64,000 nucleotides of DNA from Trebonia sp963785645 (lineage in GTDB: Bacteria > Actinomycetota > Actinomycetes > Streptosporangiales > Streptosporangiaceae): the NCBI GenBank assembly GCA_963785645.1, contig CAWAWG010000023.1, positions 1 through 64,000 of the forward strand. Direction: 5' to 3'. Both the position numbers and the translations under genes were made by a program. Positions 55,164 through 64,000 of the stretch are shown piece after piece; positions within the stretch are counted from its first letter, which is position 1, and each line of letters starts with the position of its first letter. A model generated the notes under the pieces. The model was not told the DNA's origin. It made no database searches and saw only the letters and a program-made list of their open reading frames with translations.

Positions 55164-56347
55164 TCGTAAAGGGATGACCGGCCCGACGCGGCTTCCCGCC
55201 ACCAGCGAAGGAAATCCGCCTCCGACATGCGACCCCAGTCCGGTGTGTGCTCCACCTGCGCGCGACCGAGAGCGCGGCCCAGGGTTACAAGCGCGGCGCC
55301 CGCGGCCCGCCGCCCGCGCTCGTAGTCGGCGAGTGCTGGCGCCCACTCCGGCGACACACCGCACGCGCTCCCAAGCTCGAAGGCGTCCTCCACGGCCTTC
55401 GCCGCGCCGCTTCCGGTATGCGGCCTGGCCGTGGCGCCCGCGTCACCGGCCAGTACCAGCCGCCCGGAGACATACCGGGAGGCGACCACGTCGAAGATGG
55501 GCTGCACCGAGATCTGGTCCGCGGGTGTCCGCCGGACGACACTGGCCCACCGCGGGGGGAAGTACGCGGTCACGGCGTGATTCATCACGTCCATCAGGTC
55601 CGCCGGGACTCGTCCCGGCGGGATGAGCGCGGGACGGGTCATTGGTCGCGGCGGAGTGATGTAGAGGGCCCAGTTGACCAGCCGCCGCGTCGTGTCCCGG
55701 TGATCGGGGATCAGGTAGATGATGCAGTGGCCGCCGGGAAAGCAGACCGTGATTCCCGCGTGCTCCAGCTCACGCGGCATGTCACCGGACAGCAGGTAGT
55801 CCGGATAGGTGCCACGCCACAGGCCGTACCCGGGAAGGTACGGCGTCGCCTCGGGCGCGATCCGTCGGCGGACCCCGGAGGCGTAGCCGTCCGCGCCCAC
55901 GACGAGGTCGAACCGCTCCTCGTCCGTGCCCGTGGACACCGTCACGCCGCTGAGATCGGCATCCACGACGCCGGCGGTGATCCCGGTGCGGTAGGCCCGG
56001 TCCGGTATCCGTCGCCGCAGATTTTGCCATAGGACCGACCAGTTGGTGAACCGCACGGTCACCGGCTGCCGCCACAGCACCCGGCCAGACGGCGCGCCGT
56101 CGCGGACGACCCACAGCCGCTCGGTCCCGCGGACGACGGGGACCGAGGGATCGAGGTGGTCGGCGGCGACCAGCCTGCCGAAGGTGTCAGGCGGAATGCC
56201 GATGCCGAACCCGCGGTCGCGCAGCGAACCGCGGGTTCGTTCGAAAACGGTTACGTCGCAGCCTGCCCGGATGAGCCCGATCGCGACGGCCGAGCCGGCG
56301 ATGCTGCCGCCGATCACCGCCACCCGGCTGCCCGCGACCGTCCTCAA
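55160..56347 (-). CDS. FAD-dependent monooxygenase (PHBH-fold)
   Basis: 395 aa from TTG 56347, which overlaps the PP2C stop as TTGA. The GxGxxG-type dinucleotide motif reads VAVIGGSIAGSAVAIGLIRAG; FERTRGSLRDRG and GADGYASGVRRRI (DG motif) follow, then RLVLAGDAGATARPHTGSGA (GD motif). It resembles 2,6-dihydroxypyridine/aromatic hydroxylases of the PHBH group. It could tailor the polyketide of the neighbouring PKS, but it lies in the operon of the stress genes on the other strand. Substrate unknown. Confidence 0.85.
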   Translation of the reverse strand: MRTVAGSRVAVIGGSIAGSAVAIGLIRAGCDVTVFERTRGSLRDRGFGIGIPPDTFGRLVAADHLDPSVPVVRGTERLWVVRDGAPSGRVLWRQPVTVRFTNWSVLWQNLRRRIPDRAYRTGITAGVVDADLSGVTVSTGTDEERFDLVVGADGYASGVRRRIAPEATPYLPGYGLWRGTYPDYLLSGDMPRELEHAGITVCFPGGHCIIYLIPDHRDTTRRLVNWALYITPPRPMTRPALIPPGRVPADLMDVMNHAVTAYFPPRWASVVRRTPADQISVQPIFDVVASRYVSGRLVLAGDAGATARPHTGSGAAKAVEDAFELGSACGVSPEWAPALADYERGRRAAGAALVTLGRALGRAQVEHTPDWGRMSEADFLRWWREAASGRSSLYE

Positions 56348-57613
56348 ACCCGGGCCAACGGCGGCGGGCTGAGCACCGACCGGCGCAGTGCGAGCATGGT
56401 GATGTCGTCGTGCTGCTCGGCCGCTCCCGTATAGTGCCGCAAAGTCTGGTCGACGGCCTCGATCAGTTCGTCGGCGGTCCGCCCGGGCTGGGTCACGACG
56501 TCCAGCGTCCGGTCCATACCGAAGAACTCGCCGCCGATGTCGCGCGACTCGGTGACCCCGTCGGTGTACAGGAACAGCCCGTCCCCCGGGCGCATGCTGA
56601 CGTGGTCGAGCAGGTACGAGCTGTTCGCGAACATGCCGACGGCCGGCCCGGTCGGGCCAAGCAGCACGTGGGTGCCGTCGGCGCGAACGAGCACCGCGGG
56701 GTTGTGTCCTCCGTTGATGTACACCAGCGTGCCCGACACCGGATCGAGGATGCCGAAGAACAGCGTGCAGAAGTAGCCCTGACGCCGATGATGGCGCGCC
56801 ATGTAGCTGTTGGTGCCGGAGACGGCCTGCAGCAGCGGACCCGCGCCGATGGACAGCGCGGGGGCCGCCGGGCCGCCAGGCGGGCCCCGGCGTCCCGGGC
56901 TGGACGGGCGGCCCCTCGTGGGCCATGTTCCAGCCGCCCGCCTGCTCGGCGGTGTTTCGCAGCATGGTGCGGATGAGGGCCATGAAAAGCGCCGCGCCGA
57001 CTCCCTTGTCGCACACGTCGCCGATCACCAGGGCGAGCCGCCGCCCGCCGACGAGTTCGAAGGCGTCGTAGAAGTCGCCGGCCACGATCCTGGCCGGGCG
57101 GAACCGCGCGTCGATCTCCCAGCCGTCGAGGGCCGGCAGCTTGTCGGGCAGGAAGCCGGACTGCTGGATCTCGCGGGCGATGGCCAGGTCACGCTCGTAG
57201 TTGTGCAGGCTCGCGGCGGTGGCCATCTCGGCAACCGCCAGCGTGAGCTGCCCCCGCTCAAAGCAGGTGGCGAGCCGGGTGCGCAGCAGGCTGGGGACGA
57301 ATGGCGGTATGACGTAGTCGAACCCGGCGTGAACACAAGCCTCAAGGGCAGCGACACCTTCTCCCTCGGGATAGACGACGGTCGTCGGCGGCCGTCCGTC
57401 GTTCGCAAGGCGTTCGCTGAGCAGGGCGATTCGTTGTGGGCCGAGCTCCGCCGACACGAGCAGCATGTCGGGCAGCACCTCCGGCTCGGGCTGGCGCGCC
57501 ACCTCATCGGGGGTCGCCATGACGGTCTCGAATCCGCACAGCCGCAGGGCGTTGCCCAGCTCTAGCGTGATGCTGTGCCGGTCACCCACAACTAGCACGG
57601 TTGACGTTGCCAT
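56344..57613 (-). CDS. PP2C/SpoIIE phosphatase with pseudo-receiver domain (frameshifted)
   Basis: Ser/Thr phosphatase of the RsbU type that dephosphorylates anti-anti-sigma factors. The N-terminal receiver-like domain (about 1-120) lacks the phospho-accepting Asp (PDMLLVSAEL has Ser there) and the Lys (DYVIPPF), so it is a pseudo-receiver. The SpoIIE/PP2C part: AREIQQSGFLPDKLPALDGW, AGDFYDAF, VIGDVCDKGVGAALFMA, then after a frameshift at about 56880 YINGGHNPAVL, FLYTDGVTESR and DDITMLALRR. About 420 aa read across. It overlaps the RsbW-like gene by 32 bp. Confidence 0.82.
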
Positions 57614-58035
57614 CCGGCGTTCCAATCGTTCGGCGCATGATCAGGGTGTTGCGGTTTTTCCCGTCGGCGTACTCGTAGGCGAACCCGTCGAGTTTGTGCA
57701 GGGCCAAGAGCAGCCCGAAGCCGCCCGCATCGCGTTCCGTGGGCGCGATGGCCAGCTTGGCGCGGCGATCATGGGTTCGCGGGTCGAAGGCGGGGGCCGT
57801 GTCCTCGATCCGCAGCCAGACCCACTCCGGTTCGATGCCCCTGGCCAGCCATATCGGGCCGGTTCCCCGGTAGCCGTGCTCAAGGATGTTGGTGGTGATC
57901 TCCTCGGCGGCCAGCCGCAGCCAGTGCGCCTTTCCCCGCGGAAGCTCCGCGTCCCCGCGCGATGGCGCCGACGAAGCAGGCGATTGCCTCGGCGGCGCTG
58001 TCATCGCTGTCGAGCCGGAGGCCGGTGTCGGCCAT
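57582..58035 (-). CDS. Anti-sigma factor/serine kinase, RsbW-like (frameshifted)
   Basis: GHKL-type ATPase that would phosphorylate STAS partners and bind a sigma factor. N-box AAEEITTNILEHGYRG, G1 box EDTAPAFDP and G2 box GGFGLLLALHKL are all present. The start is inferred as ATG 58035 (MADTGLRLDSDDSAAEAIAC); one indel at about 57958 shifts the frame before AELPRGKAHWLRL. Joined length about 150 aa, normal. No sigma-factor gene is adjacent. Confidence 0.8.
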
Positions 58036-58052
58036 GGTCGCGGAACTACCGC

Positions 58053-58376
58053 TCACCGAAGGTCACCGGATTCCTCCATTGTGATGGATCGGTCGAAACC
58101 GGTGAGCCGTATCGTCTCGGCGACATCAGGCTGCGCGCCCACCAGGACGATCTCCGTTTTGCCGGGTAGCTTCTGGTGCGCGAAGACCAGGGAGCGCAAG
58201 CCGGCCGACGACAAGTACGACAGGGCGCCCGCGAGCAGGACGACCCGGTCAAGGTCGTGCTTGGCGGTGTCGCTGATCAGGTTGTTGAACTGCGGAGCCG
58301 ACGCGGCATCCAGTTCGCCGGACAACCGGATGGTGGCGACCCCTCCCTCGATCTGCAGTTTCGCATCGAAAGGCAT
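58053..58376 (-). CDS. STAS anti-anti-sigma factor
   Basis: 107 aa. STAS fold with VATIRLSGELDAASAPQF and the switch region LSYLSSAGLRSLV (phosphorylatable Ser pair, about 55-60). Expected partner of the neighbouring RsbW-like kinase and PP2C phosphatase. Seventeen bp upstream of the RsbW-like gene and 12 bp after GlgX. Intact. Confidence 0.9.
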   Translation of the reverse strand: MPFDAKLQIEGGVATIRLSGELDAASAPQFNNLISDTAKHDLDRVVLLAGALSYLSSAGLRSLVFAHQKLPGKTEIVLVGAQPDVAETIRLTGFDRSITMEESGDLR

Positions 58377-58388
58377 TCTCAGTTCTCC

Positions 58389-60573
58389 TTAACGAGCAGT
58401 GTGCGTCGTGAGGGCCACGACGCTGCGTTCCCTCACGACGAGGGTGCGCTGGTCGTCGAGCGGTGGCTCGTGTCCTGGTTCCGCGATGTCCTCGGGGGAA
58501 GCGGCGTGCGTATCGGCGGCCAGGTGCCAGGCGGCACCGTCGGGAAGCGCCGGGAGCTCGACCGTCAACGGTTCCCAGTAAGCGTTGGCGGCGAGGTAGA
58601 CGCAGTCGTGCCCGTTGCCGTCACCCCGGTAGAACATGACCGCCACCAGCCGGTTCAGCGGCGACCAGTCGGCGTCCCACGCCCGGGTGCCGTGCCAGGT
58701 CAGGCGGGGGAACCAGCCGCTTTCGACCAGGGCCTCGTCGGCCAGGCGCAGGGCCGGGTGCGCCCGCCGCAAGGCGATCGCGCACCGGGCGAAGCGCACC
58801 AGGCCGGCGTTCTCGTTGGTCAGGCTCCAGTCGAACCAGGACAGCGGGTTGTCCTGGCAGTAGGCGTTGTTGTTGCCCCGCTGGGTCCGCGCCGGCCTCG
58901 TCGCCGGCCAGCAGCATCGGGATTCCCTGGCTGCACAGCAGGATCGTCAGCGCGTTCTTGATCTGCCTGGCCCGCAGGGCGAGGATGCCGGCATCGTCGC
59001 GTCGGTCCTTCGGCGCCGCAGTTCCAGCGAGTTGTTGTCGTTGTCGCCGTCGCGGTTGCCCTCGCCGTTGGCCTCGTTGTGCTTGTCGTTGTAGGAGACG
59101 AGGTCGTGCGAGGGTGAAGCCGTCGTGGCGGTGATGAAGTTGACCGATGCGTCGCGGCCGCGTGCGGCCCGTAGAGGTCGGCCGAGCCGGCGAGCCGGGT
59201 GGCGAACTCGCTGCTGGTTCCCGGCGTCGCCCTTGATGAACTTGCGCACCGTCGTCGCGATACTTGCCGTTCCACTCCGCCCAGCGCCGGTAGCGGGGAA
59301 GGAGCCGACCTGGTACAGGCCGCCGGCGTCCCAGGCCTCGGCGATGAGCTTGCAGTCGCGCAGACCGGGTCGCCCGCCAGCGATTCGAGCAGCGGCGGGT
59401 TGGCCAGCAGCGTAGCCGTCGGGTCGCGGCCGAGGATCGCCGCCAGGTCGAACCGGAAGCCGTCGATGTGGTACTCCGCCACCCAGTAGCCGCAGGCAGT
59501 CGAGGACGAAGTCGCGGACGACCGGGTGGTTGCAGTTGAGCGTGTTGCCGCGTGCCGCTGAAGTTGTAGTAATCAGCCGTCGGCGGTAAGCATGTAGTAG
59601 GTGCGTGTTGTCGAGGCCGCGGAACGAAGCGTCGGCCCGAGTTCGTTGCCCTCGGCCGTGTGGTTGAAGACGACGTCGAGCATGACCTCGATGCCCGCGC
59701 GGTGCAGCTCCTTGACCATGCGCCTTGAACTCGTCGGCCTGCATGCCGCGGGCGCCGGTGGCGCGCGTAGCCGGCCTTCGGCGCGAAGAAGGCGACGGTG
59801 CTGTAGCCCCAGTAGTTGAGCAGCCGCTCGCCGGTCACCGGGTTCGAGCCGGCGGTTCTCGAATTCGTCGAACTCGAACACCGGCATCAGCTCGACGCAG
59901 TTGACTCCCAGGTCTCGCAGGTAAGGGATCTTCTCGCGCAAGCCCGGCGAACGTGCCGGGCTGCGCACACCGGACGACGGGTCCTCGGTGAATCCGCGCA
60001 CGTGCAGTTCGTAGATGATCAGGTCCTCGGCCGGCGATGTCGAGCGGCCGGTCGCTCTCCCAGTCGAAGTCGTCGTACCCGATGCCGGAGCGGTAGCGGG
60101 GCCGGTGGGCTGGCGGACGCGCCCCAGACGTCCCGTCCGCTGACGAGCTTCGCGTACGGGTCGAGGAGGACCGTCGCTGGGTCGAACCGGTGATTGCCGC
60201 CGTCGGGTCCCGCCACCCGGTAGCCGTACTCGGTCATCTCGGGGTCCACGCCGAACACGGTCATCGCGTACACGCCGCCGGTGCGGAACGAGGGGGGAAA
60301 CGGCAGTTCCGCGACTGGCTCCCGTTGGCCGCGGCGGAACAAGACGAGCGTGACGGCAGTGGCGTGGTTCGAGTAGACGGAGAAGTTGACACCACCTGGC
60401 ACCGTGGTCGCGCCGAACGGCAGCAGGCGGCCTGGCCGTACCGAGTACTCCCCGATGCGCTGCGTGGGATAGGTATCGATGCGCTCGACCGCGGGCACGG
60501 TGCCCTGCGCGGCGCCGGGCACGGCGAGCGCGCTGCGCGCCGGGTGGCCGGACAGTGCGCGGGCACCGGTCAC
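58389..60573 (-). CDS. glgX: Glycogen debranching enzyme GlgX (many frameshifts)
   Basis: GH13 isoamylase-type enzyme, about 728 aa when read across. Starts GTG 60573, overlapping the upstream STAS stop. Recognisable in different frames: FGATTVPGGVNFSVYS (CBM48), FDPATVLLDPYAKLVSG, KELHRAGIEVMLDVVFNHTA, IDGFRFDLAAILGRDP (nucleophile Asp), IAEAWDAGG (acid), KHNEANGEGNRDGDNDNNS and WFPRLTWHGT. At least ten single-base indels lie between about 58,870 and 60,110, mostly insertions next to codon borders (e.g. near 59485, 59547, 59577, 59615, 59722). This fits sequencing error more than decay. Confidence 0.82.
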
Positions 60574-60894
60574 ATCGCCACCTCGGCGTCCTCGGAGCCC
60601 GCGACCGCGAAGTAGTCGAGGAAGCCGGTCGCGCTCATGACCTCGCGCACCTCTGGGGAGAGTCTGGTGAGGACGATCCGGCCCCCGCTGTGCTCGGCCC
60701 GCCGGTGGGTGAGCAGCAGCACGCGCAGCCCGGCGCTCGACATGTAGGTCATCTTGCCGAAGTCGAGCACGGTGGCTTCCAGCCGCGGGAATCAGCCGTT
60801 CGAGGTCGGTCTGCACGGTGGACGCGGTGCCATCAAGCGCGCCGTCGAGGGTGATGACGGTGATGTCGCCCCGTTTGTGACTGTGGAGCCGCAT
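60570..60894 (-). CDS. STAS-domain protein (frameshifted)
   Basis: Second anti-anti-sigma-like protein, about 107 aa from ATG 60894: MRLHSHKRGDITVITLDGAL and DGTASTVQTDLERLIPAAG, then, after an indel at about 60785, VLDFGKMTYMSSAGLRVLLL (MSSAG switch Ser). Ends EDAEVAM with TGA overlapping the GlgX GTG. It is only moderately like the other STAS here, so a different partner is possible. Confidence 0.78.
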
Positions 60895-60907
60895 GGGTGG
60901 TTCCTTG

Positions 60908-63454
60908 CTAGTTCTCGACGGGGATGACGGAATGAGGTGCGCGCGTACCGTGACCGCGGACGTGGAGTCCGGCAGTTTCACCGTCATCGCGTCCGCGTCG
61001 AACGCCGAGTACGGCTTGCCGTCGATCTCAGACCTGTCGAGCCGGACCCGGCCGGGCGGCAGCAGGTCCGGCGCGACGCGCAGGATGCCGGTCGGGGAAC
61101 CCGTCCGGCCGGGGCTTGAAGTACAGGTCAGCGGCTGCCGCGTGATCAGCAGGTTCGTGTAGACCGCGGCCAGGTAGCACAGCTCGGTCGTGTGGTAGCA
61201 TGCTCATCGAGTGGCTGCCCTTGAGCCGCTCGGTACCGATCAGGTAGGGCATGCCGTTGGCGAGAACGTTGAAGTAGACCGCGCCGTCGTCGTGGTCGAG
61301 GAAGAAGGCGTTGTAGAACGCCGCCGCGTGCGCGGGCCTGGCCGGATGAACTCTGCGTCGCCGAGTGATGCCGTGCCAGGATCAGGTAGGCGAGGATGGC
61401 CTGCTCCTGCTGCCACCATGCCTTGCGGTCGTGCCAGGCGAAGCGGTACTAGTCCTGGCTCGCCGAGAGCGTCCGCTCGACCACGTCGTACCAGCCGCCG
61501 CGCTGCCGGTCGCTGCCGACGGCCGGCATTGTCCTGGCGATCGCTCGGCGAGTTCGGTATAGCGGGGCTTGCTCTTGACCGCCGTCATCCGCATGAGGTT
61601 CCAGGCGATCTTCAGGTTGTGACCGACGACGGCGCGGTCCTGCTGCCAGCCCCAGGCGTGGTCCGGCGACCAGTCCTCATGGAACCGCTCCTGCACGAAC
61701 GGGCTGCCGGGTCAGGGAAGTGCGCGCAGATCGTGGTCGAAGGTGTCCTCGAGCATCGCCGCGTGGCGCTCCTCGCCGGTCGCCAGGTACAGGTTGAACA
61801 GGTACGCGGGCGCGTGGTCGCCGACCGAGTTCCAGTTCTTCCGCGACCGGTTGCGCCCGAGCGACTCGCTGGTGCGGGCTCGAGCTGAATCGGGTCGATG
61901 TGCGAGTAGTAGCCGCCGCGCTTGTCGTCGACGGAAGAACCGCTTGAACAGGCGCAGGGTGCCGTCGATGTCGCGCGGCGATCCGCGGGTCGCCGGTCAC
62001 CCGGCAGGATCTGGGTCGGGCCCGGCGAGCGCGTAGATCTGCTCGTACATCGGCGATGGCGTCGTAGTCGTCGCCGAACTCCGACGCGTAGCACCTTCTT
62101 CTCGGTGCCGTCGCGGAGGCCGATCCCGTGGTACCAGTAGACGACGTCCTCGTCGCGGTCAACGAAGCGCATATGGTCGCGCAGGTACTCGGTACCCCGC
62201 TCGGCGATCTCGAGGAAGTCCGTCGTCGCCGGTGACCATGTAGGCCGACGCCATGCCGTAGACCAGACGGGAGATCGTGTCGGTCTCCTGGCGGCCGCCG
62301 TCGGCCTTGTGCCCGCTGAGGCGCAGCATCGTCCGGTAGACGCCGTAGTCGGGACGCTTGGCCGAGCCGAACTGCGCCTGGCGGTAAAACGTGGCGAGCT
62401 CCTTAAGCTGCCGCACCCACCAGTCGGGCTGCTCGAAGAAGTACCCGTCGCAATCTTGTCCGCTGAACAACAGCCGCTGGGCCTCGAACGCGTTCGCGCC
62501 GTTCTCAGGGTAGAAGACACCGTGGGCGAACAGGTGGCGGCCGGGGACGAGCAACTCCGTCAGCCGCCCCGACGCGTCCGCGTACGGGTCGCCGAGGTTG
62601 CGGGTGAACTCGGCGCTGGTGGCGGCGGTCAGCGTCACCCGGTACGGGCGCCCGTCGCCGACGGCCAGGTCGATCGTTCGCGCGGCGGCGTCGTAGCCGG
62701 TCACGTAGCCGGCCACCAGGTCGGAGAACGGAGAGGTGACCTGGTTGGGCACGGTCGGCGCGGGAGCGGCGTCAGCGGTGACGGGCCTGACCGCGGCACC
62801 GGCCGCCGCGATGCCGGCGTTCGCGGCGGCCGCCGGGCGGTACGGTCGACCGCGGCCGCTGCGGGCGGCGAGCAGGTCGATGATCATCCGGCCGAACAGG
62901 TGACAGTGGTGCGCGCTCCGCCCGGTCACCAGGTCGCCTTCGACCACCACATCCTGGTCCGTGTAGACGGCACCCATGTTCCTGACATCGGCGACGAGGT
63001 TATTGTGGCAGGTGACGCGCTTACCCCGGATGACCTCGGGGATCGGCGCGACCAGCCATAGGCCGTGGCAGATGATCCCCTTGAGCACCTCCGGCATGTC
63101 GAATGCCCGGCGCAGCAGTTGCACGGCCGGCGAGAGCGCGCTGACGTCGTCGGTGTACCGCAGCCGGTCCGACACCATGCCCGACGGGACGATCAGCGCG
63201 TCGAACTCCCGCAGCCGGTCGTCGTCGATCGCCTCGATGTTGCCGTCCACGGTGATCGGGATCTGGTACTCGTGCCCGTGAAAGACCAGCGAGTCGTTGC
63301 CCCACAGCCGGGTCAGCAGGACCGTCCGCGCGCCTTCTTCAGCGAATCTTCGCAGGTAGTAGTCGATTTCCGGTTCGACGTAATCGCTTTCCATGAGGAC
63401 CGCGACGGACATGCCGGTGAGCTGCCCGCCGTTCCGCAGCTCGATGTCGGCCAT
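60908..63454 (-). CDS. DJ-1/PfpI domain fused to AGE-type (N-acylglucosamine 2-epimerase) domain (many frameshifts)
   Basis: Predicted about 810-840-aa fusion. Residues 1-210: DJ-1/PfpI with VAVLMESDYVEPEIDYYLRR and the nucleophile elbow GIICHGLWLV (Cys), AHHCHLFGRMIIDLLA. After a linker, a (alpha/alpha)6 domain similar to AGE epimerases: QDCDGYFFEQPDWWVRQL, SRLVYGMASAYMVTGD, VYWYHGIGLRDG, RFHEDWSPDHAWGWQQDRAV and GHNLKIAWNLMRMTAVK. Intact to about 62,220; below that frames change every 50-150 bp to a probable stop at 60908. Such DJ-1/AGE fusions exist in other bacteria; activity unknown. Confidence 0.75.
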
Positions 63455-63461
63455 CTGTCTC

Positions 63462-64000
63462 TCACTCCGTATCTAGATCTACGAGGTACGGTCCCTGGTG
63501 CCCGAGCATTCTCGTCACCGCCGCCTCTACCTGCACGGGCTTGTCGACCCGTTCGCCGGCGACGCCGAGCGACCTGGCCAGGCCGGCGAAATCGATCTCC
63601 GGGCGGGACAGGTCGAAGGAATCCGGGTATCCGTGGGCCGGGATGTGCCGCTCGGACCAGTACCGCTCGATGTTGTTGTTGAGGATCTGGTAGCGGCGGT
63701 TGTTGCAGATCACGAAGCGGGCGCGGACGTCGTGCCGGGCGGCGGTCCACAGCCCCTGGAAGGTGTACATGCTGCCGCCGTCGCCGGAGAAGCTCACGAC
63801 CTCGGCCTCCGGCCTGGCGATCTTGACGCCGATCGCCCCGGGGATGCCGACCCCCAGCGACCCGCCGCGGGTGGCATGGAAGCTTCCGGGGGTCGTCGCG
63901 GGCAGATAGGCGGCCAGCGCCCCGGACGCGGTGAGCGCCTCGTCGAACACCACCAGGTTGCCTGGGGCTTGCCTGGCCAGTTCCGCGGCGAACAGTTCGA
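63462..64000 (-). CDS. Thiamine-pyrophosphate enzyme, C-terminal part (partial)
   Basis: Benzoylformate-decarboxylase/acetolactate-synthase-like family. The frame stays open to the window edge, so only the C-terminal ~180 aa are seen. The TPP/Mg motif GDGGSMYTFQGLWTAARHD plus RFVICNNRRYQILNNN (GDG...NN) is clear, as is the HATRGGSLGVGIPGAIG loop. Its stop is 7 bp before the DJ-1/AGE start, so it heads the visible operon. Confidence 0.85.
   Translation of the reverse strand, partial: ELFAAELARQAPGNLVVFDEALTASGALAAYLPATTPGSFHATRGGSLGVGIPGAIGVKIARPEAEVVSFSGDGGSMYTFQGLWTAARHDVRARFVICNNRRYQILNNNIERYWSERHIPAHGYPDSFDLSRPEIDFAGLARSLGVAGERVDKPVQVEAAVTRMLGHQGPYLVDLDTE

Noticed and set aside
55160..57625. 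Single 821-aa fusion of PP2C domain and FAD monooxygenase
   Set aside because: The frame joins only because of an indel near 56880; the phosphatase C-terminus lies in another frame and ends at 56344 just before the monooxygenase start.

Overview
The window is high-GC actinomycete DNA. The markers are RbpA, a divergent phosphoribosyl-pyrophosphate synthase, a DUF3817 membrane protein, half of a conservon-type signalling unit, an L,D-transpeptidase and a large family of leaderless or GTG/TTG starts. The exact order cannot be read from the sequence. No rRNA, tRNA or CRISPR array was recognised.

Layout. 1-5.8 kb: a minus-strand dipeptide/oligopeptide ABC operon (dppA-B-C-D-F, dppF running off the left edge). 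6-17.7 kb: housekeeping genes (cupin, DUF805 protein, prs, two small membrane proteins, two methyltransferases, GDPD, rbpA behind a good SigR-type promoter, a polyprenol-phosphate mannosyl/glucosyltransferase, an L,D-transpeptidase, a beta-lactamase-fold hydrolase plus cupin, another methyltransferase). 17.8-20.2 kb: a KamA radical SAM gene flanked by non-coding repeats (six 72-bp units upstream, a nest of inverted repeats downstream). 20.2-23.6 kb: a nitrate-sensing histidine kinase plus Roadblock protein. 23.8-30.3 kb: a complete branched-chain amino-acid type ABC operon (livKHMGF) with a LacI regulator. 30.5-38.7 kb: a small gene behind a MerR-type promoter, an ArsR-like regulator with a leaderless promoter, a GH38 alpha-mannosidase, and a DHA2 efflux pump whose divergent TetR gene is only a remnant. 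38.9-44.5 kb: an MFS transporter, an ABM-like protein, a sugar nucleotidyltransferase and malQ. 44.6-55.1 kb: an accessory block with a transposase-like protein, an unknown membrane protein, an HTH-less ATPase, a group II intron-like remnant, an MmyB-type regulator and a stand-alone type I PKS (KS-AT-DH-KR-ACP). 55.2-64 kb: one tight minus-strand operon that mixes stress signalling (PP2C phosphatase, RsbW-like kinase, two STAS proteins) with metabolism (GlgX, a DJ-1/AGE fusion, a TPP enzyme) and an FAD monooxygenase.

Sequence quality matters. Many genes carry isolated single-base frameshifts while the protein reads on perfectly in the next frame (dppA, B, D, SpoU methylase, glycosyltransferase, L,D-transpeptidase, GH38, PP2C, RsbW). 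Between about 58.8 and 62.3 kb they are very dense. The pattern looks like sequencing or assembly error rather than gene decay, so these genes are annotated across the shifts.

The most interesting candidates are the stand-alone PKS locus with its unusual companions, the signalling-plus-carbohydrate operon, the 72-bp repeat array in front of kamA, and several clear promoter/operator structures.
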